DNA of 36,083 bases, from assembly GCA_013203475.1 (NCBI GenBank), contig JABMNV010000238.1:1-36083 (forward strand), in the 5' to 3' direction. The translations under genes were made by a program, and so were the position numbers. The notes beneath the pieces were generated by a model. The model did not search any database and had not been told where the DNA came from. It worked only from the letters and a program-made list of their open reading frames with translations. The first letter of the stretch is position 1; every line of letters begins with the position of its first letter. Below are positions 29,957 through 36,083 of this stretch, in pieces. The stretch comes from Acidobacteriota bacterium (GTDB lineage Bacteria; Acidobacteriota; Vicinamibacteria; Vicinamibacterales; SCN-69-37).

Positions 29957-30892
29957 TCAACCGACGCCAGAATGACCCGGTCCCGCGCGACCGCTGCCTG
30001 CGTGCCCGCTGTGTAATCTGTCCGGCGATTGCGCTCGTTGACGGGGCCGGTGGTTGGGGAGGCGCGTCACGCGCTGGGGCCGGCCAATGATGAGCGTCAA
30101 TGAGACTGGCGCCAGCGGACGCCCCGAATCAAGTGCCAGGCGCTCGGCGTCTCCAGGTTCGACGACGCCCGGAAAAAACGTATCCGGGTACCTGAGCGGG
30201 CCCGTGGCATCCGCCACACCCACAAACGCCGGATCCCGAGTGCTCAGATAATACTGACCTGGGACCAGACCGCTCAGACGAAAGTCGCCGCGATCATCGG
30301 TCATGGCGTCGGCCGTGGAGACCAGCGTGCGCACACCGTCGGCAAAGACGGCACGCGACGCCTCCACCAACGCTCCGGACAAGGGGGTGCCGTCCTCGTC
30401 GTTGATTCGTCCCTCAATCCAGACTTCTGGCACGATCGCGACGACGAGTTGTTCCTCCACCTCGTCCTGAGCGAGAGCGATCTTGGTGGTCACATAGTCT
30501 GGCGGGGCCTCGCCATACCACTGCGTGGCAAACCCCGTCTTGCTCACGCGCAACTCATACGTGTCGGTGGCGGGGAGTTGCGGGAATCGGAAACTGCCCG
30601 ACACGTCGGTGATTGCGACCCGATTGTCGGGGAGCACGGCCGGGTCCGCTGACAGCACCACCCGCGCCCGCTCCACAGGCGCCTGTGTGGTGCCGTCGAC
30701 CACACGGCCGGCCAGGACGGCCGTCGGCAGGGGCGGAGGCTCTACAGCGACTTGGGCGACCTCCATCGGTTGTCCAGCGTTACCTGGGCCCGGCGTCGCC
30801 ACGCGCGCACCTGAGCCGCCGCACGACGCCGCCAGGACCGCTACGCTGAACACCAACCAAGGTCGCCGGTGGATGGAGCATACGGGGGGCAT
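29957..30892 (-). CDS. N-terminal fragment (signal peptide and module 1) of the broken carboxypeptidase-regulatory-like gene
   Basis: This segment of 311 residues starts with a lipoprotein-like signal (LVFSVAVLAASC followed by GGSG). Then come a Pro-rich linker and module 1 with GRVVDGTTQAPVERARVVL, a typical CarboxypepD-regulatory start, and a second unit GRINDEDGTPLSGALVEAS. After RPQRVT the frame turns into Arg/His/Pro-rich text (NHRPRQRAQSPDRLHSG), the sign of a frameshift near 30060. The real protein would be exported and anchored. Such proteins are common in Acidobacteriota, and their function is mostly unknown. Confidence 0.7.
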   Translation of the reverse strand: MPPVCSIHRRPWLVFSVAVLAASCGGSGARVATPGPGNAGQPMEVAQVAVEPPPLPTAVLAGRVVDGTTQAPVERARVVLSADPAVLPDNRVAITDVSGSFRFPQLPATDTYELRVSKTGFATQWYGEAPPDYVTTKIALAQDEVEEQLVVAIVPEVWIEGRINDEDGTPLSGALVEASRAVFADGVRTLVSTADAMTDDRGDFRLSGLVPGQYYLSTRDPAFVGVADATGPLRYPDTFFPGVVEPGDAERLALDSGRPLAPVSLTLIIGRPQRVTRLPNHRPRQRAQSPDRLHSGHAGSGRAGPGHSGVG

Positions 30893-30897
30893 CAGCC

Positions 30898-30903
30898 TAT
30901 GAT
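30898..30903 (+). promoter_or_regulatory. -10-like TATGAT just upstream of the CxxC mini-protein
   Basis: TATGAT (5 of 6 matches to TATAAT) lies 6 nt before the ATG at 30910, with no ribosome site. The spacing predicts a leaderless or nearly leaderless transcript. It overlaps the start region of the divergent broken lipoprotein gene. No -35 box is convincing. Confidence 0.45.
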
Positions 30904-30909
30904 AGACCG

Positions 30910-31212
30910 ATGGGTCGTCTCCTCACCGAATTCGAAGTGTCCTGCCCGTGCTGCCGCAGCACGCTGATTATTGATGAAGGGCTCAGACGTGTGCTTCGCC
31001 ACGTCGAGCCTGCACGCGCGGACAAGCCGGTGCTTGATGACGCCCAACGCATCCTGGCGGAGGAGCAAGCTCGGCGCGAGTCTCTTTTTGAACAGTCCGT
31101 GGTGGCCGAACGTTCTCGGGGTGACGTGTTGGCCCAGCGGTTCGACGACGCCCTCAAACAGGCGAACTCCGAACCCATCACAAAGCCGACCCGCGATTTT
31201 GACCTGGACTGA
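30910..31212 (+). CDS. Small CxxC-containing hypothetical protein
   Basis: The 100-residue protein has a short zinc-ribbon-like start, FEVSCPCCRSTLIIDEGL, with the three cysteines CPCC. A charged, probably helical or coiled-coil region follows (LDDAQRILAEEQARRESLFEQ) and ends in a polar tail. No known family can be named. It lies 38 nt before the phosphofructokinase gene on the same strand and may be co-transcribed. A single incomplete CxxC could bind metal only as a dimer, or be redox active. Confidence 0.72.
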   Translation: MGRLLTEFEVSCPCCRSTLIIDEGLRRVLRHVEPARADKPVLDDAQRILAEEQARRESLFEQSVVAERSRGDVLAQRFDDALKQANSEPITKPTRDFDLD

Positions 31213-31250
31213 GCAACCCGTGTTCCGTCGTCTTCTTATTTGATTCATTC

Positions 31251-32336
31251 ATGCAAACACACGTACGTCGTATTGGAATTCTTACTGGTGGGGGCGACGC
31301 GCCCGGACTCAATGCCGTCATTCGCGCGGTCGTCAAGTCTGCGACGAACGCAGGGATCGAATGTCTTGGTCTTGAAGACAGTTTTGATGGATTGATCTTT
31401 CCTGAGCGCTCACGACCGCTGACGCCTCGAGATGTCACGGGCATCCTGCGCCTGGGCGGCACGATCCTGGGCACTACAAATCGCGGGAATCCGTTCGCCT
31501 ATCCGATCTCGACTGAGTCTGGGCCCGCGGACTACTCCGACCGCTGTGTCGATAATTTTCGCAAGCTCGGCCTCGATGCGCTCGTCGTCATCGGCGGCGA
31601 CGGGACACTCGCGATCGCCTACGAACTCCACAAGCGTGGTGTGCCGATGGTCGGCGTCCCCAAGACGATCGACAACGACATCGTCGAGACGACCATGACG
31701 TTTGGGTTTGACACGGCGGTTGAATTTGCCACGGGCGCCATCGACCGGTTGCATTCCACGGCTGAAGCGCACCACCGCGTGATGGTCGTCGAGGTGATGG
31801 GGCGGTACGCAGGATGGATCGCACTCTATTCAGGCATCGCCGGCGGCGCCGATGTCGTGCTGATTCCTGAACTGCCGTACCACCTCGACCGCGTGGCCGA
31901 ACACATTCGGGCCCGCGAGCGATGGGGCGCCCGATTCAGCATCGTGGTGGCGGCCGAGGGGGCGTTCTCGTCCGGAGGCGCGCGGACCGTCAAGACGGAG
32001 GGCACCACAGAACGGATGGAGCGCCTGGGAGGAATCGGGGAGACGATCGCCCGGGAATTGGAGCCGCTGACCGAGAAGGAATGTCGCCACGTGGTGCTGG
32101 GCCATCTGCAACGTGGGGGTTCTCCCACCAGTTATGACCGCGTGCTCGCGACCCGCTTTGGGAGCTACGCTGTCGAGTTGTTGCTGGCCGGACAGTTCGG
32201 CGTGATGACGGCGCTCCACCCACCCGATGTGGTCGCGGTGCCGATCGAGAGCGTGGTGGGGCGGACTCGAACCGTGCCTGCGGACTCAGATGTGGTGCGC
32301 ACTGCCAAGCACGTTGGCATCTGTTTCGGCGACTGA
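31251..32336 (+). CDS. pfkA: 6-phosphofructokinase, group III type
   Basis: The 361-residue enzyme has the phosphofructokinase N-terminal loop GILTGGGDAPGLNAVIR, GGDGT at residues 115-119 and PKTIDND at 137-143. G118 (where PPi-using enzymes have Asp) indicates ATP as phosphoryl donor, whereas K138 (where classical bacterial ATP enzymes have Gly) places it in the group III/PPi-like lineage, as in actinobacterial ATP-PFKs. The catalytic Asp is expected to be D141. MGRYAGWIA and the HLQRGGSPT motif complete the family signature. It phosphorylates fructose 6-phosphate in glycolysis. No ribosome site is evident before ATG 31251. Confidence 0.95.
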   Translation: MQTHVRRIGILTGGGDAPGLNAVIRAVVKSATNAGIECLGLEDSFDGLIFPERSRPLTPRDVTGILRLGGTILGTTNRGNPFAYPISTESGPADYSDRCVDNFRKLGLDALVVIGGDGTLAIAYELHKRGVPMVGVPKTIDNDIVETTMTFGFDTAVEFATGAIDRLHSTAEAHHRVMVVEVMGRYAGWIALYSGIAGGADVVLIPELPYHLDRVAEHIRARERWGARFSIVVAAEGAFSSGGARTVKTEGTTERMERLGGIGETIARELEPLTEKECRHVVLGHLQRGGSPTSYDRVLATRFGSYAVELLLAGQFGVMTALHPPDVVAVPIESVVGRTRTVPADSDVVRTAKHVGICFGD

Positions 32337-32345
32337 GGACGCGAA

Positions 32346-32888
32346 ATGTCTGGCAATGTCCTGAATCGCAAACTTCATTATTGGGGCGCCGCGCTCGCGG
32401 CGATTCCGCTCGTGGTTGTCGTGGTCACGGGGCTCCTGTTGCAGTCAAAGAAGCACTGGAGCTGGGTACAGCCTGCCGAACTTCGGGGGACGTCTACGGT
32501 GCCAGCCGTCGAGCTCAGTGACATCCTCAAGGCGATTCGTGAACACGACCATCCCGAGGTGTCGGTCGAGACCTGGGACGACATCATGCGGCTCGACGTG
32601 CGGCCCGACCGAGGTGTGGCCAAGGCGACCCTTCAGAACGGCCAGGAAGTACAGGTCGATCTGGGGACCGGTCAGGTGATGCAGGTGGCGTATCGCCGGA
32701 GCGATTTGATTGAGTCCATCCATGACGGTTCCATCTTTGGTGATTGGGTCAAGTTGGGAATTGTCTTGCCGACGGGGCTGGTGTTGCTGTTCTTGTGGGG
32801 GAGCGGGATGTGGATGTGGATCTATCCGATCATCCATCGGCGGCATGTGCGACGCCGCCTCACGGCGGCAGCACTGCTCAAGCGGTGA
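32346..32888 (+). CDS. PepSY-associated transmembrane protein
   Basis: The 180-residue protein starts with an amphipathic and hydrophobic segment (RKLHYWGAALAAIPLVVVVVTGLLL), followed by an extracytoplasmic PepSY-like domain of about 100 residues containing VDLGTGQVMQV. A second membrane segment (VKLGIVLPTGLVLLFLWGSGMWMWIYP) and a basic tail follow. This two-helix layout is typical of small PepSY_TM proteins, often linked to iron or redox processes. GAGGA lies before the ATG. Its last 11 bases overlap the end of the converging asparaginase gene. The function is not known. Confidence 0.82.
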   Translation: MSGNVLNRKLHYWGAALAAIPLVVVVVTGLLLQSKKHWSWVQPAELRGTSTVPAVELSDILKAIREHDHPEVSVETWDDIMRLDVRPDRGVAKATLQNGQEVQVDLGTGQVMQVAYRRSDLIESIHDGSIFGDWVKLGIVLPTGLVLLFLWGSGMWMWIYPIIHRRHVRRRLTAAALLKR

Positions 32889-33906
32889 CGCGTTCAATAA
32901 TCCGGGCAGCCTCGTCACGGGTCGTTGTTCCGCCGAGCGCTACCATTTGCAGGAGCCGCGCCTTCGATCCGGGCAGTTCACCAACCAGCAGGGCCCCGGC
33001 GTTGGCCAGCTCAAGTCCGCCCCCGGCGTAGCCATAGCGGGGCGACACGCGGCCCGACAGGCAGCGCGAAGAGACCGTGACAAGCACACCCCGGTCCAGC
33101 GCGGCCTGTAACGGAGCGACAACCGCCGGCGGCACGTTGCCGCGACCAAACGCGACGATCGCGATACCCAACGTCGCCTGGCCCGGTGCCTGATCGGCCA
33201 GGTGCGCGTCCACGATGGCGGTCTGAATACCGGTGTAGACCTGTAGCAGCGAGACCCGGGTCTCAAGACGACCCACCCTGAGGCCTGCATCAGTGAGCGA
33301 CGGGTTCGACGTGTCCCAGGACGGCCGAGGAGGTCGGCAGCGGCGGAAGTGCACCACCCCTCCGTCGACGACTCCCAGCGGCCCGAACTCAGGCGCGGCA
33401 AACGCTCCTGAGGCCTCTGTATGAACCTTGCGTACGTCCCGCGCCGGCAGGATCAGGTCGTCCATGACGACCAGCACGCCCTGACCACGGGCGGCGGGCG
33501 AGGAGGCGACCCGAGTGGCTGCCAGGAGATTGGCCGGGCCGTCCCAACTGGGATCCGAAACGGTTCGCATGGCGCCTACGAGCACAACGGGTTTGGCAGA
33601 GGTCAGGACGAGGTCGAGCAGGAACGCCGTCTCTTCTATGGTGTCGGTGCCGTGCGTGATGACGACGCCGTCGATGTCTGGTCGTTCCAGCCAAGCCGCT
33701 GTGCGGCGGGCCAGTCGCCACATCTGCTCTGGCGTGACATGGGGACCGGGCAGGCGTGAAAAATCCTCGATTTCGAATGCTGCAACGTCGCCCAGTTGGG
33801 GCACTTGCGCGAGGATCTCGGCGGCCCCCAGGGCTGGCACCGCCGCACCGGTCGCGGGGTCGATTCGCATTGAAATCGTACCGCCCGTGAACAGCAATCC
33901 GATCAT
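32878..33906 (-). CDS. L-asparaginase family amidohydrolase
   Basis: The 342-residue protein has both active-site signatures of the asparaginase/glutaminase family: TGGTIS at residues 7-12 and HGTDT at 85-89. There is also a VGAMR stretch and a later Lys in ARDVRKVHT. No signal peptide is present, so it should be the cytoplasmic type that hydrolyses asparagine to aspartate and ammonia. Its ATG overlaps the stop of the threonine synthase gene (TGATG), implying translational coupling. This links asparagine breakdown to aspartate-family amino acid synthesis. It converges on the PepSY gene, with which it shares 11 bases. Confidence 0.92.
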   Translation of the reverse strand: MIGLLFTGGTISMRIDPATGAAVPALGAAEILAQVPQLGDVAAFEIEDFSRLPGPHVTPEQMWRLARRTAAWLERPDIDGVVITHGTDTIEETAFLLDLVLTSAKPVVLVGAMRTVSDPSWDGPANLLAATRVASSPAARGQGVLVVMDDLILPARDVRKVHTEASGAFAAPEFGPLGVVDGGVVHFRRCRPPRPSWDTSNPSLTDAGLRVGRLETRVSLLQVYTGIQTAIVDAHLADQAPGQATLGIAIVAFGRGNVPPAVVAPLQAALDRGVLVTVSSRCLSGRVSPRYGYAGGGLELANAGALLVGELPGSKARLLQMVALGGTTTRDEAARIIERVTA

Positions 33907-35087
33907 CAGTGATCCTCGAGGACGTCCAGGTACTTCAGAGCACCGCCGGTATTAAACAGCACCACCCGCTCGTGCGGCTGGATTCGGCCGGTCTGGATGA
34001 GGACGCGGAGGGCATGAAGCGCTGCGCCTCCCTCTGGCGCGGCACTCACGCCTTCCAGGTGCCCCATCTGCCGCATGCCGACGACCATGTCGGCGTCGTC
34101 GACGGCGACGGCCGCGCCGTCGCTCTCGCGCACGGCGCGCAGCACCAGAAAGTCTCCAATGGCGCGCGGGACACGGAGGCCGTCTGCCACCGTGTGCGCG
34201 TCTTCCCAGGGCGTCGCCTTTTCCGTTCCCTGCTCAAACGCTCGAACAATTGGCGCACATCCGGAGGCTTGAACGGTGACCATTTTCGGGCGTTTCACGG
34301 GGTCGATCCATCCCAGGGCTGACATCTCGGCGAAGGCCTTCCACATGCCGATCATTCCTGTGCCGCCACCGGTCGGATAGATGATCCAGTCTGGCAGCTC
34401 CCACGCGAACTGTTCAGCCACCTCGTAGCCCATCGTCTTCTTGCCTTCGATGCGATACGGCTCCTTCAGAGTTGACACGTCATACCAGCCCAGCGGTGTG
34501 CCGGTCTCAGCGGCGACGCGGCCGGCGTCGGTGATCAGCCCATCAACCAGCGTGACCTCGGCTCCGTACAGCTCACACTCTCGGACGAACGGCGTCTTCA
34601 CGTCGCGGGGCATGAAGACCTTCGCCTCCAGTCCCGCTTGAGCGGCATACGCTGCCATCGCATTACCGGCATTGCCAGCAGTGGGGATAGACAGGATACG
34701 GGCGCCCAGGTGGAGGGCGCGGGTCACCGCGGCCGACAGCCCGCGGGCCTTGAACGAATTGGTGGGGTTGAGAGATTCGTCCTTGATGAAGAGGTTGGAC
34801 AACCCGAGCGCCGATCCGAGCCGTCTGGCACGGATGAGCGGGGTCCACCCCTCTCCCAAGGTCACCGGAGTTTCGCCTGCAAGCAGCGGCATCAGTTCGC
34901 GATAGCGCCACATGGACGGCTCGCGCGAGGCCAGTGACGTGCGAGACCATCCCTTCTTCGCCGCGACGAGATCGTACCGGGCCAACAGGGGAGCCCCACA
35001 GGGACACAGGTGCTGCCGTGTGTGAGGAGCCGCCGCCGGTGCGCCGCAGGGGACAGAGCACTCCAGGTGGGAAAAGTACGTCGACAC
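33906..35087 (-). CDS. thrC: Threonine synthase
   Basis: The 393-residue PLP enzyme has the PLP lysine K113 in NPTNSFKARGLS and a phosphate-binding SIPTAGNAGNAMAAYAA segment. It also has the large central region PTGGGTGMIGMWKAF, all typical of the class of threonine synthases that converts O-phosphohomoserine to threonine. The N-terminus carries four cysteines (C10, C14, C28, C30), a possible zinc site seen in some members. The start is the GTG at 35087, 2 nt after the frr stop. Its stop overlaps the asparaginase start. Other threonine-pathway genes are not in the window. Confidence 0.92.
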   Translation of the reverse strand: MSTYFSHLECSVPCGAPAAAPHTRQHLCPCGAPLLARYDLVAAKKGWSRTSLASREPSMWRYRELMPLLAGETPVTLGEGWTPLIRARRLGSALGLSNLFIKDESLNPTNSFKARGLSAAVTRALHLGARILSIPTAGNAGNAMAAYAAQAGLEAKVFMPRDVKTPFVRECELYGAEVTLVDGLITDAGRVAAETGTPLGWYDVSTLKEPYRIEGKKTMGYEVAEQFAWELPDWIIYPTGGGTGMIGMWKAFAEMSALGWIDPVKRPKMVTVQASGCAPIVRAFEQGTEKATPWEDAHTVADGLRVPRAIGDFLVLRAVRESDGAAVAVDDADMVVGMRQMGHLEGVSAAPEGGAALHALRVLIQTGRIQPHERVVLFNTGGALKYLDVLEDH

Positions 35088-35089
35088 GG

Positions 35090-35659
35090 CTATTTACCGA
35101 GCAAGTCGACGTCCTTCTTCTTCTGCAACTGGTCGATCAGGCCGATCTTCTGGTCGGTGATCTTCTGCACCTCGTCCAGTCCCCGGCGCTCGTCGTCTTC
35201 CGAGATTTCGTGATTCTTGAGAAACTTCTTCAGCTTGTCGTTGGCGTCCCGGCGTACCTGGCGCACCGCATTGCGCCCCTCCTCGGCGTACTTGTGGACC
35301 AGTCGCGACATCTCCTTGCGGCGCTCTTCAGTCAGGGACGGAATCGGGATGCGAATGACCTTGCCATCCGACGACGGGTTGAGGCCCAGGTTGCTCTTCT
35401 GTACGGCTCGCTCGATGGCCGACAGCATCGACGGATCAAACGGCTGGGCGACGATCAGCGAAGGTTCCGGCACGGAAAGCTGAGCCACTTGATTGAGCGG
35501 TGTCATGGAGCCGTACGCTTCCACGCTGACTGAATCCAAAATAGAAATGGAGGCACGGCCCGTGCGCAAGCCGCTCAGTTCCCTTCGCGCGTGTTCGATT
35601 GCGGAGTCCATACGGAGGATGACTTCTGCGTTGAGTTCTTTGAGATCAGTGACGTCCAT
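35090..35659 (-). CDS. frr: Ribosome recycling factor
   Basis: The 189-residue protein has the length and sequence of ribosome recycling factor, which splits post-termination ribosomes together with EF-G. Characteristic stretches are LSGLRTGRASISILD, YGSMTPLNQVAQ, DGKVIRIPIPSLTEERRKEM and the C-terminal DEVQKITDQKIGLIDQL. The start is ATG 35659; the open frame reaches back to 35764, but that part overlaps pyrH and does not resemble Frr. It follows pyrH on the same strand in the conserved pyrH-frr order. thrC begins 2 nt after its stop. Confidence 0.97.
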   Translation of the reverse strand: MDVTDLKELNAEVILRMDSAIEHARRELSGLRTGRASISILDSVSVEAYGSMTPLNQVAQLSVPEPSLIVAQPFDPSMLSAIERAVQKSNLGLNPSSDGKVIRIPIPSLTEERRKEMSRLVHKYAEEGRNAVRQVRRDANDKLKKFLKNHEISEDDERRGLDEVQKITDQKIGLIDQLQKKKDVDLLGK

Positions 35660-35684
35660 GTGATGTCCAGCGAGTGGGGAAGGA

Positions 35685-36083
35685 TTACGCGCGAACCACG
35701 GTGCCGATCGAGTCGCCCATGACGACCCGTCGAAGGTTGCCTGCTTCGCGTAGCCGAAACACAATGATTGGCAACTTGTTGTCCATACAGAGAGAAATGG
35801 CGGTGGCGTCCATCACCTTGAGACCGCGTTCGAGCACTTCAAGGTAGGACAGCGAGTCGTATCGCGTCGCGTCCGGCGTCGTCATGGGATCAGCGGAGTA
35901 GATTCCGTCGACTTTGGTGCCCTTCAAGATCACCTCTGATCGCATTTCCATCGCCCGGAGGGCTGCGGCGGTATCGGTGGTGAAGTAAGGATTCCCGGTG
36001 CCGGCCGCGAAGACCACCACGCGACCTTTTTCGAGGTGGCGGATCGCACGGCGTCGGATAAAGGGTTCGGCGACTGCCCGCAT
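35685..36083 (-). CDS. pyrH: UMP kinase, C-terminal part
   Basis: This is the last 132 residues of uridylate kinase, which converts UMP to UDP; the N-terminus lies beyond the right edge. Clear PyrH landmarks are [38 protein letters not shown] and [19 protein letters not shown], with a final MGDSIGTVV. The ATG at the very edge (36083) is an internal Met, not the start. It stands 25 nt before frr, in the order found in most bacteria after rpsB and tsf, which are probably just outside the window. Confidence 0.97.
   Translation of the reverse strand: MRAVAEPFIRRRAIRHLEKGRVVVFAAGTGNPYFTTDTAAALRAMEMRSEVILKGTKVDGIYSADPMTTPDATRYDSLSYLEVLERGLKVMDATAISLCMDNKLPIIVFRLREAGNLRRVVMGDSIGTVVRA

Larger units (their letters stand above)
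28441..30892 (-). pseudogene. Two-module carboxypeptidase-regulatory-like lipoprotein, split by a frameshift and a nonsense codon
   Basis: Three open segments (30892-29957, 29934-29302, 29283-28441) together read as one protein of about 815 residues. Segment 1 holds a signal peptide and module 1, ending near LTLIIGRPQRVT. Module 2 continues in another frame, open from base 30066, which needs one extra base to be removed near 30040-30066, where two CCCC runs occur. An in-frame TAA at 29302-29304 then interrupts the C-terminal domain. The modules are related: NRVAITDVSGSFRF matches PRVALTDAEGRYRF, and DDRGDFRLSGLVPGQYYLS matches SNRGEFRLDTLPPGQYYLS. This could be a real pseudogene or assembly error. 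Confidence 0.7.

Noticed and set aside
31237-31251. Leaderless-type -10 before the phosphofructokinase gene
   Set aside because: The hexamers there (TATTTG, TTTGAT) lack either the second A or the final T, so they do not meet the pattern seen at the other starts.
1-36083. CRISPR arrays, tRNA or rRNA genes, insertion sequences, integrase or toxin-antitoxin modules
   Set aside because: No spaced direct repeats, cloverleaf-like segments, transposase or integrase motifs, or toxin partner for the ribbon-helix-helix protein were seen.

Overview
The window looks like chromosomal DNA of an aerobic, GC-rich Gram-negative bacterium, most likely an Acidobacteriota of the Vicinamibacteria type. This is inferred from gene content: a secreted sortilin-like propeller protein, a Tat-exported Gfo/Idh oxidoreductase, carboxypeptidase-regulatory-like lipoproteins, and a peptidase-MA/TolB-propeller/Omp85 fusion. 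Coding density is high. No gene-free stretch exceeds 300 bases; the largest are 25486-25730, 1085-1225 and 12432-12562. I see no tRNA, rRNA, CRISPR array, insertion sequence or prophage.

Region 1 (1-6657) is a benzoyl-CoA epoxidation ('box') locus. A BoxR-type regulator (XRE domain fused to a shikimate-kinase-like domain) is divergent from boxC, boxB, an enoyl-CoA hydratase overlapping boxB, and an aldehyde dehydrogenase. A near-perfect 19-bp inverted repeat pair lies between boxR and boxC. The start of a secreted sortilin-like protein runs off the left edge. BoxA, benzoate-CoA ligase and the thiolase are absent from the window.

Region 2 (6689-12431) holds envelope or accessory genes: an exported dienelactone hydrolase, an orphan TolC-like protein, a secreted beta-propeller, a trypsin-like lipoprotein and a flavin monooxygenase.

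Region 3 (12563-21872) is a long plus-strand run. A kynureninase-like enzyme, 3-hydroxyacyl-CoA dehydrogenase and enoyl-CoA hydratase could serve the lower part of the aromatic pathway. They are followed by a sugar module (Gfo/Idh oxidoreductase, Na+/solute symporter, nucleotidyltransferase, galactokinase-like GHMP kinase), then a 7Fe-type ferredoxin and pantothenate kinase CoaA.

Region 4 (21888-30892) holds a thioesterase, the protease/propeller/Omp85 fusion, a TlpA-type thioredoxin with a small hypothetical, an SPFH/ribbon-helix-helix pair, an endonuclease/exonuclease/phosphatase-fold protein, and a broken two-module carboxypeptidase-regulatory gene. The most striking local structure is a 20-bp inverted repeat at 26525-26569. 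It encodes the ends of both converging genes, so both proteins finish with the same EEEG-stop.

Region 5 (30910-36083) holds a CxxC mini-protein, a 6-phosphofructokinase and a PepSY-type membrane protein on the plus strand. Converging on them is a minus-strand pyrH-frr-thrC-asparaginase operon that enters from the right edge.

I found no wholly new system that can be proven from sequence alone. The best candidates for follow-up are the shared-palindrome SPFH/RHH locus, the boxR operator with the incomplete box operon, and the kinase/nucleotidyltransferase sugar module, whose kinase has a Glu-to-Lys change in its sugar-binding motif.
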